The notes under the pieces are model-generated. The model was not told the DNA's origin and did no database searches. It was given only the letters and a program-made list of their open reading frames with translations. A DNA stretch of 64,000 nucleotides, taken from an uncultured Tenacibaculum sp. GTDB taxonomy: Bacteria; Bacteroidota; Bacteroidia; Flavobacteriales; Flavobacteriaceae. Positions 7,665 through 16,688 of this stretch are shown here, one piece after another. The stretch spans positions 62,001 through 126,000 of the forward strand of contig NZ_CANLTU010000005.1 in the NCBI RefSeq assembly GCF_947494125.1. The letters run 5' to 3'. How positions within the stretch are numbered: the first letter of the stretch is position 1; each line of letters begins with the position of its first letter. The translations under genes were made by a program, and so were the position numbers.

Positions 7665-8900
7665 TTAATTTACATAAGGTATTTTAACCACCACTTTTGT
7701 TCCTTCTTTTACTTTTTCATAAACCACACCTATGTCTGTTTTATAAAACTCTTTTAATAGCTGCAACCTATTCTCTATAGCTTTTATTGAAGAGTCTTCT
7801 GAACTTAATTTTCTATTTAATGTATTTATTTGTTTTGAAGCTTCAATCCCTATTCCATTATCAATTATTGAACAGACAAATACCTCTTCTTGATAAAACT
7901 CTATGACTATTCTTTTTTCTCCTTTAGTTTTATGTAACAACCCATAACGAATTGCGTTTTCTACGAATGGTTGTATTACTGCTGATGGTATTTTTATTCT
8001 TTCAATGTTTTTCTCTCCTTTTATTTCATATTCAAAATCTTTTTTAAAGCGTAATTTCTCAAGTTCTAAATATTTTTCCAACATTGACAACTCAATACTA
8101 AAATCAACAAAACTCATTTCACTTGTTTTTATGCTTTCTCTCATTAATAAAGAAAACTTTGTTAAATATTTATAAGCTTCTTCTTTTTCTCCTGTTAGAA
8201 TTAAACTTTGTATTGAATTTATTGTATTGAATAAAAAATGTGGATTCATTTGTGCTTTTAGCGCTTTTAATTGCAAGCTCGCTAATTCACTTTTCTTTCG
8301 TTCTTCTAATTCTAAATAAGCTTGCTCTAACTTCTCTTTACTTAACAACAATTCTTTTTCATGCTTCTTATTCAAATTATCTGAATAATTTAAAATTACA
8401 TATGCTGCTACAAATACTGAGAATACCAATACTGGTAAAATTGTATTATTAGGGTAATGTCCATAATATATATTGGGTACAAAATATAAAAGGAAGCATA
8501 CAATAAGAATACTAATATTAATCCATTTTTTATCTATTAATATTAATCCTATTAATGGATATATAAAATAAAAATTTTCAATTAAACTTAAAGGTGTAGT
8601 ATAATTTGCAAAAACATAAGTTACCCCAATTATAGAGCTTATAAATAAAACTCTAGCCAGTATGTACAACCGTTTGTATTGAAAAATAAAAATAGTAGTA
8701 ATTAATGCATAAGAAATTCCATGCATTATTAAACTCCCCTCTAATTCTCTGTTAAAAATAATATCGAAAACTGTTATTACAATTATCAAGATTGACCATG
8801 TGAAACAAAAAATATTTAAAAGTTTTATCTTTTTATTTTCTTTTACTTCATTAGTTGGTAATAAACCTATATCAAATATTTTATTTATTACAGATCTCAT
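7665..8900 (-). CDS. LytS-like membrane sensor histidine kinase
   Basis: An inner-membrane sensor kinase of 411 residues. About six hydrophobic segments lie between residues 28 and 172, then a coiled-coil stretch (175-215), then the His_kinase domain with MNPHFLFNTINSIQ (probable phospho-acceptor His221) and an HATPase region with QPFVENAIRYG and DNGIGIE. There is no extracytoplasmic sensor domain of note, so the membrane part itself may sense. It is directly followed by its LytTR response regulator. Its catalytic core is clearly related to that of the next kinase upstream (matching segments DNGIGIEASK and EGTxVVxKxPY), suggesting duplication. Confidence 0.92.
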   Translation of the reverse strand: MRSVINKIFDIGLLPTNEVKENKKIKLLNIFCFTWSILIIVITVFDIIFNRELEGSLIMHGISYALITTIFIFQYKRLYILARVLFISSIIGVTYVFANYTTPLSLIENFYFIYPLIGLILIDKKWINISILIVCFLLYFVPNIYYGHYPNNTILPVLVFSVFVAAYVILNYSDNLNKKHEKELLLSKEKLEQAYLELEERKKSELASLQLKALKAQMNPHFLFNTINSIQSLILTGEKEEAYKYLTKFSLLMRESIKTSEMSFVDFSIELSMLEKYLELEKLRFKKDFEYEIKGEKNIERIKIPSAVIQPFVENAIRYGLLHKTKGEKRIVIEFYQEEVFVCSIIDNGIGIEASKQINTLNRKLSSEDSSIKAIENRLQLLKEFYKTDIGVVYEKVKEGTKVVVKIPYVN

Positions 8901-9006
8901 TTATCAATAACTCCTAGTTTTTTTATAGGTTTTGTTAAATTTATTTTTTTAGTTTTCTTTATCTAGAAACTTCTTCCTAACATATAAAACTTACTTCCCA
9001 ATAACT

Positions 9007-11910
9007 TTATAAAGCTATGGTATAAGGAAGTTTAATAACAACTCTTGTACCTTCTTCTACCTTTTCAAAACACACTCCTATATCTACCTTATAATATTCT
9101 TTTAAGAAAATAAGCTTATCTTCTATCGCCTTCGTTGAAAAAGATTCTCTAGTTACTTTATTTTGAATTTTTATTTTTTTAGAAGCTTCTATTCCTATAC
9201 CATTATCCGTAATTATACATTTTAAAACATCTTCTTGTTTAAACTCTATAACCACCTTTTTATCATTTCCTTCCTTATGCAACAGTCCATGTTTTAATGC
9301 ATTCTCTATATAAGGCTGAATAATCATAGTAGGTATTTTTATATCTCCAACATCTTCACTACCTATAATTTCATAAGAAAATTCTTCTCTAAAACGTAAT
9401 TTTTCTAGCTCTAAATATTTCTTTAACAATTGTAATTCTTCATCAAATTGAACAAAGCTTTTCTTACTCATATTTAAATTTTCTCTTATTAAAAGAGAGA
9501 ACTTTGTTAAATAATCATACGCTTCATACTTATCTCCTTTTAATACTAAATTTTGAATTGAATTTAAGGCATTAAATGTAAAATGTGGATTCATTTGAGA
9601 TTGCAAACTCTCTAATTTTGATGAGACTAATTGCTTTTGCATTCTCTCTTTATCTAAGGTTTCTTCTTGATTTCTTTTTAATGTTTTTAACCTCGCATTG
9701 AATCTAAACCAAATTACAACGAATAAGGAGGTGATTACACTTAATACAAACCACCACTCTTTATAAAAAGGTGGTTTTATATTTAATTCTATAGTTTTTA
9801 TAGCCGTCTCTTCCTTTCCGTTTATTTGTACAGCTTTAATTTGAAAAGCATAAGTTCCTGCTGCTAAATTATTAAAAGTCACCTGATTTATTCCTTTAGA
9901 TACAGAGTTCCATTCTTTTGAGGCTCCTAATAATCGATATTTATATTCAATATTATCTTCAGCTAAAAATCCGTTGGTATGGAAATTAAATTCAATTTTT
10001 TTTGTATTAGATTCTAGTTTGTAACTTTTTTCTATGGAAACTGATTTATCTTCAACTAAAATTTTTGTAAAATAAAAATCTAAAAGTATGCTATTTGTAA
10101 ATACCTTTTCTTTATCTACCTGAAAAACGCCTTTATTAGAGCTTAAAAATACTGTTTCATCAAAAATTGATATATCGGAAATATTAAAAGAATTTAAACC
10201 ATGTCTTTTGGTTAAATTTCTAAACTTACCTGTTATTGTATTTAACACCTGTACCCCTTTATTTGTAGATACCCATAAAAAGTCTCCATCACTTTTTATA
10301 ACACTTGTTAAATTAGAGAGCAAACCGTTCTTTTTTCTATAATTAATCATGGTTCCGTCTTCTTTCAAACCAATTATACCATCTTTAAACGTAGAAAACC
10401 AAACTACACCATTATTTGTTTCATCAATATCGACTGCAAAAATTGGTCTATTTTTATAAGTTATTGGTTTACTTTTAAATTTACTATCATATTCATTTAC
10501 CCCATACACATATCCAACATAAATTTTTTTACTTTTTTTGCTATAATATGTCGAATACGATCTTTTAAATCCTATTCTTTTAATTTCTTCTTGAGTATTT
10601 ACCGATACAATAGCTGCCGAAGAATATGCTGCCATTACTACCTTATCTTTATCTATTAATGAAAAGTCTTTTACATTACCATTTATAAAGATTTTTCTAC
10701 ATACTTCAGTTTTTATATTAAAAATATAACAATATGTCCCAAAACTTATTAAAGCTAATTCATCAGATAATCCTATAATCGCAAATACTTTTTCTTTATC
10801 TTCTAAATCAAAATTCTTAAACTTCCTTTGTTTAATATCTATAACACCAATATTCCCATTAGTAGCTCCAAACAATATAGTGTTCTCACCTACCTTATCC
10901 ATAGCGCTTATATTCTGTCGATATTCCTCTAATTCATATTTATTCAGATAAGAATTTGGCACTATAAAAACACCATTCCTGAGAGTGGTATACCAGTAAT
11001 TATTATATCTATCTTTTAAAAAACTAGTAATATACTTCCCTTTAAAATTTGTTTTTTTATAAAGAAATTCACCTTTTTTATATTCACAAATTATTACTCC
11101 TTTATTCGTTCCAAACCAAAACTCATTGCCAGCATCATAAAAACTTTTTATTATTGTATTACCTCTTAAAATGTTTGGTAACACTATTTTCTTAAAAGCA
11201 TTACCATGTTTCATCAAAATTGACGGTCTTTCTACATTTACACCATCAGCTTGATAATTAAAAGAATACACAAACTCTTTATTTTTATGAGTAAAATAAT
11301 TTGTTTCTCCCTCAATAGAGATATTATTCCCAAGAGGAAGCTTATTTATAAATTTATTTCCTGTAATACTATGTTTAAAATAATCTTTACTTAAAAAAAA
11401 CAAAGAATCATTACTTTTAAAAACAGAAGTAACTACATCTATACTATCTCTAAATATTTTCTTTTCTTTTGTTTCTACATCAATCTTAGCTATATAACCT
11501 AAATTGGAAGCTATTAAACTATTCTTATAAAAAAGGAAACTTGCTAATTGTCCTCTTGCATATTCTTCTATATCTGTAAATAAATTTAACTGGTCATTTT
11601 CTATAAAAAAATATTGTCCTGATATATTATTACACCAAATTCTTCCTTTAGAGTCCAATTTTAATCCAAATACTGACAAACCTCTTTTCTCTGGGTGCGT
11701 ATAGTTTTTAAAATCCTTTCCGTCATAACGAAAAAGTCCTTTATCAGCCGCTAACCAAATAAATCCTTCATTATCTTCTAAAGCTCCATAAAATTCAATA
11801 TCAGGAAGCCCATCTTTTTCTGTCAAATGCTCAAAAACTGGATGCTGAGAAAGCATAACAGTACTAGAAAACAATAAGATAAAATATAAGTATAGCGTAA
11901 TTTTATTCAT
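9007..11910 (-). CDS. Sensor histidine kinase with two-component propeller and Y_Y_Y domain
   Basis: A 967-residue kinase with a large periplasmic sensor. After a signal peptide (1-21) come repeated propeller units of the type found in hybrid two-component systems (for example GFIWLAADKGLFRYDGKDF and LWVSTNKGVQVL), to about residue 600. A Y_Y_Y domain (about 640-705, ending YAFQIKAVQINGKEE) leads to one membrane helix (about 715-735), a coiled coil, then MNPHFTFNALNSIQ, QPYIENALKHG and DNGIGIE of a LytS-type kinase. Unlike the Bacteroides hybrid systems it has no receiver or DNA-binding domain, so it must signal to a separate regulator, most likely the LytTR protein two genes downstream. Confidence 0.9.
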   Translation of the reverse strand: MNKITLYLYFILLFSSTVMLSQHPVFEHLTEKDGLPDIEFYGALEDNEGFIWLAADKGLFRYDGKDFKNYTHPEKRGLSVFGLKLDSKGRIWCNNISGQYFFIENDQLNLFTDIEEYARGQLASFLFYKNSLIASNLGYIAKIDVETKEKKIFRDSIDVVTSVFKSNDSLFFLSKDYFKHSITGNKFINKLPLGNNISIEGETNYFTHKNKEFVYSFNYQADGVNVERPSILMKHGNAFKKIVLPNILRGNTIIKSFYDAGNEFWFGTNKGVIICEYKKGEFLYKKTNFKGKYITSFLKDRYNNYWYTTLRNGVFIVPNSYLNKYELEEYRQNISAMDKVGENTILFGATNGNIGVIDIKQRKFKNFDLEDKEKVFAIIGLSDELALISFGTYCYIFNIKTEVCRKIFINGNVKDFSLIDKDKVVMAAYSSAAIVSVNTQEEIKRIGFKRSYSTYYSKKSKKIYVGYVYGVNEYDSKFKSKPITYKNRPIFAVDIDETNNGVVWFSTFKDGIIGLKEDGTMINYRKKNGLLSNLTSVIKSDGDFLWVSTNKGVQVLNTITGKFRNLTKRHGLNSFNISDISIFDETVFLSSNKGVFQVDKEKVFTNSILLDFYFTKILVEDKSVSIEKSYKLESNTKKIEFNFHTNGFLAEDNIEYKYRLLGASKEWNSVSKGINQVTFNNLAAGTYAFQIKAVQINGKEETAIKTIELNIKPPFYKEWWFVLSVITSLFVVIWFRFNARLKTLKRNQEETLDKERMQKQLVSSKLESLQSQMNPHFTFNALNSIQNLVLKGDKYEAYDYLTKFSLLIRENLNMSKKSFVQFDEELQLLKKYLELEKLRFREEFSYEIIGSEDVGDIKIPTMIIQPYIENALKHGLLHKEGNDKKVVIEFKQEDVLKCIITDNGIGIEASKKIKIQNKVTRESFSTKAIEDKLIFLKEYYKVDIGVCFEKVEEGTRVVIKLPYTIAL

Positions 11911-11917
11911 AATAATC

Positions 11918-11925
11918 CAAAGCTA
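11918..11925 (-). promoter_or_regulatory. Possible -7 element for the propeller kinase gene
   Basis: TAGCTTTG on the minus strand matches TAnnTTTG and lies 7 bp before the start codon. There is no clear TTG at the expected distance, so this is weak. It is about 140 bp from the LytTR-type repeat, further than a direct activator would usually act, and a second promoter nearer the repeat is possible. Confidence 0.35.
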
Positions 11926-12062
11926 CATTTTTAAGTTATACTATAAACGAAAAAAATAAAATGTTTTAATTTCCAACTAGCAATATCATTTAAAGGAATT
12001 ATAATTGCGTATACAACAAACAGCGAATGAATATTTTTTTTAACCGTTATTATCTATATTCT

Positions 12063-12092
12063 TTCCGAATGCTATTATATTCTTTCCGAAAA
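12063..12092. promoter_or_regulatory. Candidate LytTR binding site, copy 2
   Basis: TTCCGAATG, 12-bp spacer, TTCCGAAAA, with half-sites starting 21 bp apart as in the copy at 6713-6742. It lies between the dnaK terminator and the propeller kinase gene, 153 bp upstream of that start codon, so it fits autoregulation of the signalling locus rather than control of dnaK. Confidence 0.65.
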
Positions 12093-12113
12093 CACCTTTT
12101 CTATCTTTCAAAA

Positions 12114-12146
12114 AAAAGAGATTGTCCTAATAGAACAATCTCTTTT
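12114..12146 (-). terminator. dnaK terminator
   Basis: Perfect 12-bp stem AAAAGAGATTGT / ACAATCTCTTTT with a 9-base loop, about 25 bp past the dnaK stop codon; on the minus strand it ends in a T-run. Confidence 0.85.
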
Positions 12147-12171
12147 ATATAATGTGTATGTAATTTAAACT

Positions 12172-14073
12172 TTACTTCACTTCTTCGAAGTCAACATCTT
12201 CAACATTGTCTCCTTGAGCATCTGCTTCTGGCTGACCTTGTTGTTGAGCTCCTGCATCACCACCTGCTTGTTGCTGTGCTGCATACATTTCCTCAGACGC
12301 TACTTTCCAAGCTTCATTAATCTTTTCCATAGCTGCGTCAATTTGTGCTAAGTCTTTAGATTCATGAGCAGCTTTTAATTCTACTAAAGCAGCTTCGATT
12401 GGACCTTTCTTATCATCTGATAATTTATCTCCAAATTCTTTTAATTGTTTTTCTGTTTGGAAAATCATAGAATCAGCTCCATTAATTTTCTCAGCAGTCT
12501 CTTTAGCCTTTGCATCTGCATCTGCATTTGCTTCTGCCTCAGCTTTCATTTTCTCTATTTCTTCATCAGATAAACCAGAAGAAGCTTCGATACGAATATC
12601 TTGAGATTTTCCTGTTGCTTTATCAGCTGCAGAAACTTTAATAATTCCGTTTGCATCAATATCAAAAGTTACTTCAATTTGAGGAACTCCTCTTTGTGCT
12701 GGTGGAATATCTGTTAATTGGAAACGACCAATTGTATTATTATCTGCTGCCATTGCTCTTTCACCTTGTAAAACGTGAATATCTACTGATGGCTGATTGT
12801 CTACTGCTGTAGAAAATACTTGAGATTTCTTTGTAGGAATTGTTGTATTTGCATCGATTAACTTTGTAAATACGTTCCCCATAGTTTCAATTCCTAATGA
12901 TAAAGGCGTAACATCTAATAATAATACGTCTTTTACATCTCCAGTTAAAACTCCTCCTTGAATTGCAGCTCCTAAAGAAACTACTTCATCAGGATTTACT
13001 CCTTTACTTGGTGATTTTCCAAAGAATTTTTCAACTGCTTCTTGAATTGCAGGAATACGAGTAGAACCACCTACTAATACGATTTCATCGATTTCATCGA
13101 TTGATAAATCTGCATTTTTTAAAGCTGTAGCACAAGGCTCAATAGTTCTTTTTACTAAATCATCAATTAATGCTTCAAATTTAGCTCTAGTCATTGTTCT
13201 AACTAAGTGCTTTGGTCCTGAAGCTGTAGCTGTAATATATGGTAAGTTTATTTCTGTTGAAGTTGTACTAGACAATTCAATCTTTGCTTTCTCAGCTGCT
13301 TCTTTTAAACGTTGTAAAGCCATTGGATCTTTACGTAAGTCCATATTTTCTTCAGCTTGAAACTCTTCAGCTAACCAGTTGATTAATTTTTCATCAACAT
13401 CATCTCCTCCTAAGTGTGTATCACCATCAGTAGCTAATACTTCAAATACTCCGTCTCCTAATTCTAAGATAGAAACATCATGCGTACCTCCACCAAAATC
13501 GAAAACTACAATTTTCTTATCGTCATGAGATTTATCTAATCCGTATGCTAATGCTGCTGCAGTTGGCTCGTTTATAATACGACGTACTTTTAATCCTGCA
13601 ATCTCACCTGCTTCTTTCGTAGCTTGTCTTTGTGCATCATTAAAATATGCTGGAACTGTAATTACAGCTTCTGCTACATCTTGACCTAAATAGTCTTCAG
13701 CAGTTTTCTTCATTTTCTGTAATACCATTGCAGAAATTTCTTGAGGTGTATATAAACGACCATCAATATCTACACGAGGTGTATCATTATCTCCTTTTAC
13801 AACTTTATAAGGAACTCTTCCTGCTTCTTTAGATGATTCAGAAAATTTATTCCCCATAAAACGTTTAATAGAATAAACTGTTTTTGTTGGGTTAGTAACA
13901 GCCTGTCTTTTAGCTGGGTCTCCAACTTTACGCTCTCCACCTTCAACAAAAGCTACAATAGATGGTGTAGTTCTCTTTCCTTCAGCATTAGGAATTACTA
14001 CTGGCTCATTTCCTTCCATTACAGAAACACATGAGTTGGTAGTTCCTAAATCAATACCTATAATTTTACTCAT
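12172..14073 (-). CDS. dnaK: Hsp70 chaperone DnaK
   Basis: The main cytosolic Hsp70, which binds exposed hydrophobic segments of unfolded proteins in an ATP-driven cycle with DnaJ and GrpE. The 633 residues are the usual length. The nucleotide-binding domain starts [20 protein letters not shown] and carries [13 protein letters not shown] and [13 protein letters not shown]; the substrate-binding domain starts near 390 ([14 protein letters not shown]), and the lid ends in a Gln/Gly/Ala-rich linker and an acidic end ([11 protein letters not shown]). DnaJ and GrpE are not adjacent. A palindrome (14194-14208) lies about 120 bp upstream and may take part in heat-shock control. Confidence 0.99.
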   Translation of the reverse strand: MSKIIGIDLGTTNSCVSVMEGNEPVVIPNAEGKRTTPSIVAFVEGGERKVGDPAKRQAVTNPTKTVYSIKRFMGNKFSESSKEAGRVPYKVVKGDNDTPRVDIDGRLYTPQEISAMVLQKMKKTAEDYLGQDVAEAVITVPAYFNDAQRQATKEAGEIAGLKVRRIINEPTAAALAYGLDKSHDDKKIVVFDFGGGTHDVSILELGDGVFEVLATDGDTHLGGDDVDEKLINWLAEEFQAEENMDLRKDPMALQRLKEAAEKAKIELSSTTSTEINLPYITATASGPKHLVRTMTRAKFEALIDDLVKRTIEPCATALKNADLSIDEIDEIVLVGGSTRIPAIQEAVEKFFGKSPSKGVNPDEVVSLGAAIQGGVLTGDVKDVLLLDVTPLSLGIETMGNVFTKLIDANTTIPTKKSQVFSTAVDNQPSVDIHVLQGERAMAADNNTIGRFQLTDIPPAQRGVPQIEVTFDIDANGIIKVSAADKATGKSQDIRIEASSGLSDEEIEKMKAEAEANADADAKAKETAEKINGADSMIFQTEKQLKEFGDKLSDDKKGPIEAALVELKAAHESKDLAQIDAAMEKINEAWKVASEEMYAAQQQAGGDAGAQQQGQPEADAQGDNVEDVDFEEVK

Positions 14074-14193
14074 AATTGTTATTTATCTTTATAAATTTTT
14101 AATTCAATTTTACGAGTACATATAGTCAAAGTGTATGCCAATAAGTTTTTGTTTTTGTTTTGGCAGAAAAAGTATTAAAAAAGTCTACCGACA

Positions 14194-14208
14194 ATGACAT
14201 AGTGTCAT
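14194..14208. promoter_or_regulatory. Palindrome upstream of dnaK (candidate operator)
   Basis: ATGACA-TAG-TGTCAT, a perfect inverted repeat at the end of the NUDIX gene and about 120 bp before dnaK. It differs from CIRCE. No T-run adjoins it, so it is more like a protein-binding site than a terminator. Function is inferred only from position. Confidence 0.4.
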
Positions 14209-14813
14209 TAATTAATCATTTTTTTATAGTGGTTAAAAACCAATTTAATATTGTAATAAGTATTTTCTAGAGCTTTAATTGTATCTTGAGTATTTTTAAA
14301 TACTACCTTAATTATACCTTCTTCTAATTGAGGTGTCAACTTCCCTTTGTAAGTCGAATTCATTAAATACCAATGTGTTTCTTTCAATCTATGTTCTCCT
14401 TTTTGAACAAATAAATGATATGTATTTGTTAGCTTTTTTATAATTTTTAAGTTAGAAATACCACATTCTTCCTTTACTTCCCTAATTGCTGTTTCTTCTA
14501 TTTTTTCTCCTTTTTCTATTCGCCCTTTAGGTAAGTCCCATTTATTACCTCTATAAATAAATAGTACTTCTTTTTTATCATTTAGAACTAAACCTCCTGC
14601 AGCAATCATCACTTTAAACTTTATTCTAAACGCCTCCCAATCTTCTATTAAATTAGGTGTATATAAGTAAACCCCTTTTAATTTACCAAGCTTTAATTTG
14701 TAAATAAGTTCATCTAAAATTGTGTTCTTGTAAATATAAACAGTATAATTTTCTTCATTTTTTGTTGAAGTTGTAAAAATTATTGGCTTGTCATTAACAA
14801 AAACTTTATACAT
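14208..14813 (-). CDS. NUDIX hydrolase
   Basis: A pyrophosphohydrolase of the NUDIX family, substrate unknown. The NUDIX box GRIEKGEKIEETAIREVKEECGI is complete, with the REVKEEC core holding the metal-binding Glu residues. The N-terminal 65 residues before the NUDIX domain are an extra region seen in related Bacteroidota proteins. The start is taken at MYKVFVNDKP (14813); a longer frame from 14834 would begin inside pyrE and has no better support. The start codon is only 7 bp from the divergent pyrE start, and a TATCTTTG -7 element for this gene lies inside pyrE (14832-14839). Confidence 0.9.
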   Translation of the reverse strand: MYKVFVNDKPIIFTTSTKNEENYTVYIYKNTILDELIYKLKLGKLKGVYLYTPNLIEDWEAFRIKFKVMIAAGGLVLNDKKEVLFIYRGNKWDLPKGRIEKGEKIEETAIREVKEECGISNLKIIKKLTNTYHLFVQKGEHRLKETHWYLMNSTYKGKLTPQLEEGIIKVVFKNTQDTIKALENTYYNIKLVFNHYKKMIN

Positions 14814-14816
14814 TTG
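14788..14816 (+). promoter_or_regulatory. pyrE promoter (TTG, 18 bp, TACATTTG), leaderless
   Basis: TACATTTG (14809-14816) is an exact TAnnTTTG element and TTG lies at 14788-14790 with an 18-bp spacer. The pyrE ATG begins at 14821, four bases after the element, so transcription would begin at about the start codon. The whole promoter lies over the 5' end of the divergent NUDIX gene. Confidence 0.65.
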
Positions 14817-14820
14817 CGAT

Positions 14821-15465
14821 ATGGATTTTAACAAAGATACGGCAAAAAAAACAGCTGAACTTCTTTTACAAATAAAGGCAATAAAATTGAGCCCGCACGA
14901 ACCGTTTACGTGGGCTTCTGGCTGGAAATCACCAATTTACTGTGACAATCGAGTTACATTATCTTATCCTCCAGTTAGAAACTTTTTAAAAGAAGAAATT
15001 GCAAAATTAGTAGAAGAGAAACATGGTAAACCTGATGTAATTGCTGGGGTAGCAACTGGAGCTATAGCTATTGGTATACTCGTTGCCCAAGAATTAGGTG
15101 TTCCTTTTATATATGTTCGACCTGAGCCTAAAAAACATGGACGAAAAAATCAAATAGAAGGGCATTTAGAAAGTGGTCAGAATGTTGTAGTAATTGAAGA
15201 TTTAATCAGTACAGGTAAAAGTAGTTTAAATGCTGTTACAGCTTTAAAGGAGGCTCATGCTAACGTTAAAGGAATGATTGCTATTTTTTCTTATGGATTT
15301 ACTATTGCTACTGATAACTTTAAGGAAGCAAATGTTGAACTAACTACATTAAGTAATTATGAATATTTACTTGAGCAAGCATTAGACAGCAAGTATATTA
15401 CTAGTGAAGAATTAAGAATGTTAGAAGACTGGAGAGTTGGACCTAGCGAATGGAAACAAGAATAA
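14821..15465 (+). CDS. pyrE: Orotate phosphoribosyltransferase
   Basis: Catalyses orotate + PRPP to orotidine 5'-phosphate in pyrimidine synthesis. Starting at MDFNKDTAKK it is 214 residues, the usual length. The PRPP-binding loop VVVIEDLISTGKSSLNAV and the conserved FTWASGWKSPIYCDNR and RPEPKKHGRKNQIEG segments are intact. A longer frame from 14788 would overlap the NUDIX start and the promoter and is rejected. The gene is followed by a SRPBCC gene 14 bp later. Confidence 0.97.
   Translation: MDFNKDTAKKTAELLLQIKAIKLSPHEPFTWASGWKSPIYCDNRVTLSYPPVRNFLKEEIAKLVEEKHGKPDVIAGVATGAIAIGILVAQELGVPFIYVRPEPKKHGRKNQIEGHLESGQNVVVIEDLISTGKSSLNAVTALKEAHANVKGMIAIFSYGFTIATDNFKEANVELTTLSNYEYLLEQALDSKYITSEELRMLEDWRVGPSEWKQE
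14832..14839 (-). promoter_or_regulatory. Possible -7 element for the NUDIX gene, inside pyrE
   Basis: TATCTTTG on the minus strand matches TAnnTTTG and lies 18 bp before the NUDIX ATG. There is no clear TTG at the usual distance. It is within codons 4-7 of pyrE. Confidence 0.4.
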
Positions 15466-15479
15466 TAAAATAATAAAAC

Positions 15480-15869
15480 ATGAATATTGAAGGAAATAAA
15501 GTAACAGTAAAAAAATCGGCTAAAGATGTTTTTGATTTTTTTTCGAAACTTGAAAACTTTGAACAATTAATGCCAGAAAATACTCAAAAATTTGAAGTTG
15601 ATGGTGATAGTTTTATTTTTGGTTTAAAAGGAATGCCAGAAATAAGATTAGTTATGAAAGAAAAAACAGAATATACTAATATTACTTTAGGAGCTGCAAG
15701 TAGTAAATTACCTTTTACTTTATCTTCTGATATTAACGAAATTTCTGAAAACGAAACAGATGTTATATTAAAATTTAATGGCGACTTTAATCCTATGATG
15801 GCAATGATGGTTAAAAAACCATTAACTAAATTTATAGAAACGCTAACTGAAAATATTTCTAAAATATAA
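15480..15869 (+). CDS. SRPBCC-fold protein (START/polyketide cyclase-like)
   Basis: A 129-residue cytosolic protein with the pattern of the SRPBCC helix-grip fold: an N-terminal strand and VKKSAKDVFDFFSKLENFEQLMPE helix, a beta-rich middle, and a long C-terminal helix (MMAMMVKKPLTKFIETLTENI). It probably binds a small hydrophobic ligand; no function is known. It follows pyrE closely and is likely cotranscribed. Its stop is 1 bp from the end of the convergent birA gene. Confidence 0.75.
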   Translation: MNIEGNKVTVKKSAKDVFDFFSKLENFEQLMPENTQKFEVDGDSFIFGLKGMPEIRLVMKEKTEYTNITLGAASSKLPFTLSSDINEISENETDVILKFNGDFNPMMAMMVKKPLTKFIETLTENISKI

Positions 15870-15870
15870 A

Positions 15871-16602
15871 TTAAGCAAACGAAACTTCTTTAAGATCAAA
15901 CTCTTTTACAGTTTCATTTTCTAATTCTATTTGGAGCTTTCCATTATTTGATACTCCAATTATTTTACCCATAAATAAAATGTTCTGTTTGTTTTTAAAC
16001 ATAGACGGAACATTTTTTTTATACAACACTTCTAAATACTTTTTTTCTAAAAAAGAATAATCCTTTCTTCTCAAAATCTCTATTTTCTCTTTCAGATTTA
16101 CAATTACTTTATCTAACAAGAAATCTAAATCAATTTCTTTATTTAAAATTACTTTTAGTGATGAAGCGTTGGGCAAATCAACAGGGAAAATATCTTGATT
16201 TACATTTATCCCAATTCCTATAATAGAAGAATTAATTTTGTTTGTTTTTAAAGCATTTTCAATAAGTATGCCTGCTATTTTTTTATTTCCTGACAGAATG
16301 TCGTTAGGCCATTTTATAGATAAACCTGTTAAACCCAAGCTATTTAATGCGTCAAAAACACTTAATGCTACACTAAAATTTAAGCTTTTTTGATCGGTAA
16401 CCAACAACTCTTCCCATTCACAAAAAACACTAAAAGTCAAGCTCTTACCCGACTCAACCTTCCACTTCGAATTCATTTGCCCTCTACCCGAAGTTTGATT
16501 TTCAGCAACCACAATCGTAAAATCTTCAATACTAGAATTTACTGCCATATCTTTCAAAAAAGAATTGGTAGAATCGATGGCATCAAGTTTGATTATTTTC
16601 AT
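15871..16602 (-). CDS. birA: Biotin-[acetyl-CoA-carboxylase] ligase
   Basis: Attaches biotin to the carboxyl-carrier protein through biotinyl-AMP. The class shown is short (243 residues) and lacks the N-terminal DNA-binding domain of E. coli BirA, so it is not a repressor. The motif TSGRGQMNSKW at about 37-47 is the biotin/ATP loop (GRGRxxRxW in E. coli, with Arg/Gln exchange common in this group), followed by LSIKWPNDIL and KKIAGILIEN. It is convergent with pyrE-SRPBCC and divergent from rsfS. Confidence 0.95.
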   Translation of the reverse strand: MKIIKLDAIDSTNSFLKDMAVNSSIEDFTIVVAENQTSGRGQMNSKWKVESGKSLTFSVFCEWEELLVTDQKSLNFSVALSVFDALNSLGLTGLSIKWPNDILSGNKKIAGILIENALKTNKINSSIIGIGINVNQDIFPVDLPNASSLKVILNKEIDLDFLLDKVIVNLKEKIEILRRKDYSFLEKKYLEVLYKKNVPSMFKNKQNILFMGKIIGVSNNGKLQIELENETVKEFDLKEVSFA

Positions 16603-16660
16603 ATAAGTTTTGCAAGTAAAACAAGTATCAATATTACATAAATTACTCGCAAAAAAATAA

Positions 16661-16668
16661 TAACTTTG
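16661..16668 (+). promoter_or_regulatory. -7 element of the rsfS-ftsH promoter
   Basis: TAACTTTG matches TAnnTTTG exactly and lies 20 bp before the rsfS ATG, giving a short leader. No TTG lies at the expected spacing, so only the -7 half is supported. Confidence 0.5.
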
Positions 16669-16688
16669 CTAAAACTTAATTTTTTTTG

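Noticed and set aside
12063..12092. LytTR-type repeat as a dnaK regulatory site
   Set aside because: It lies downstream of the dnaK terminator, in front of the propeller kinase gene.
14788..14820. Longer pyrE start
   Set aside because: It would overlap the NUDIX start and its own promoter; MDFNKDTAKK at 14821 gives the usual enzyme length.
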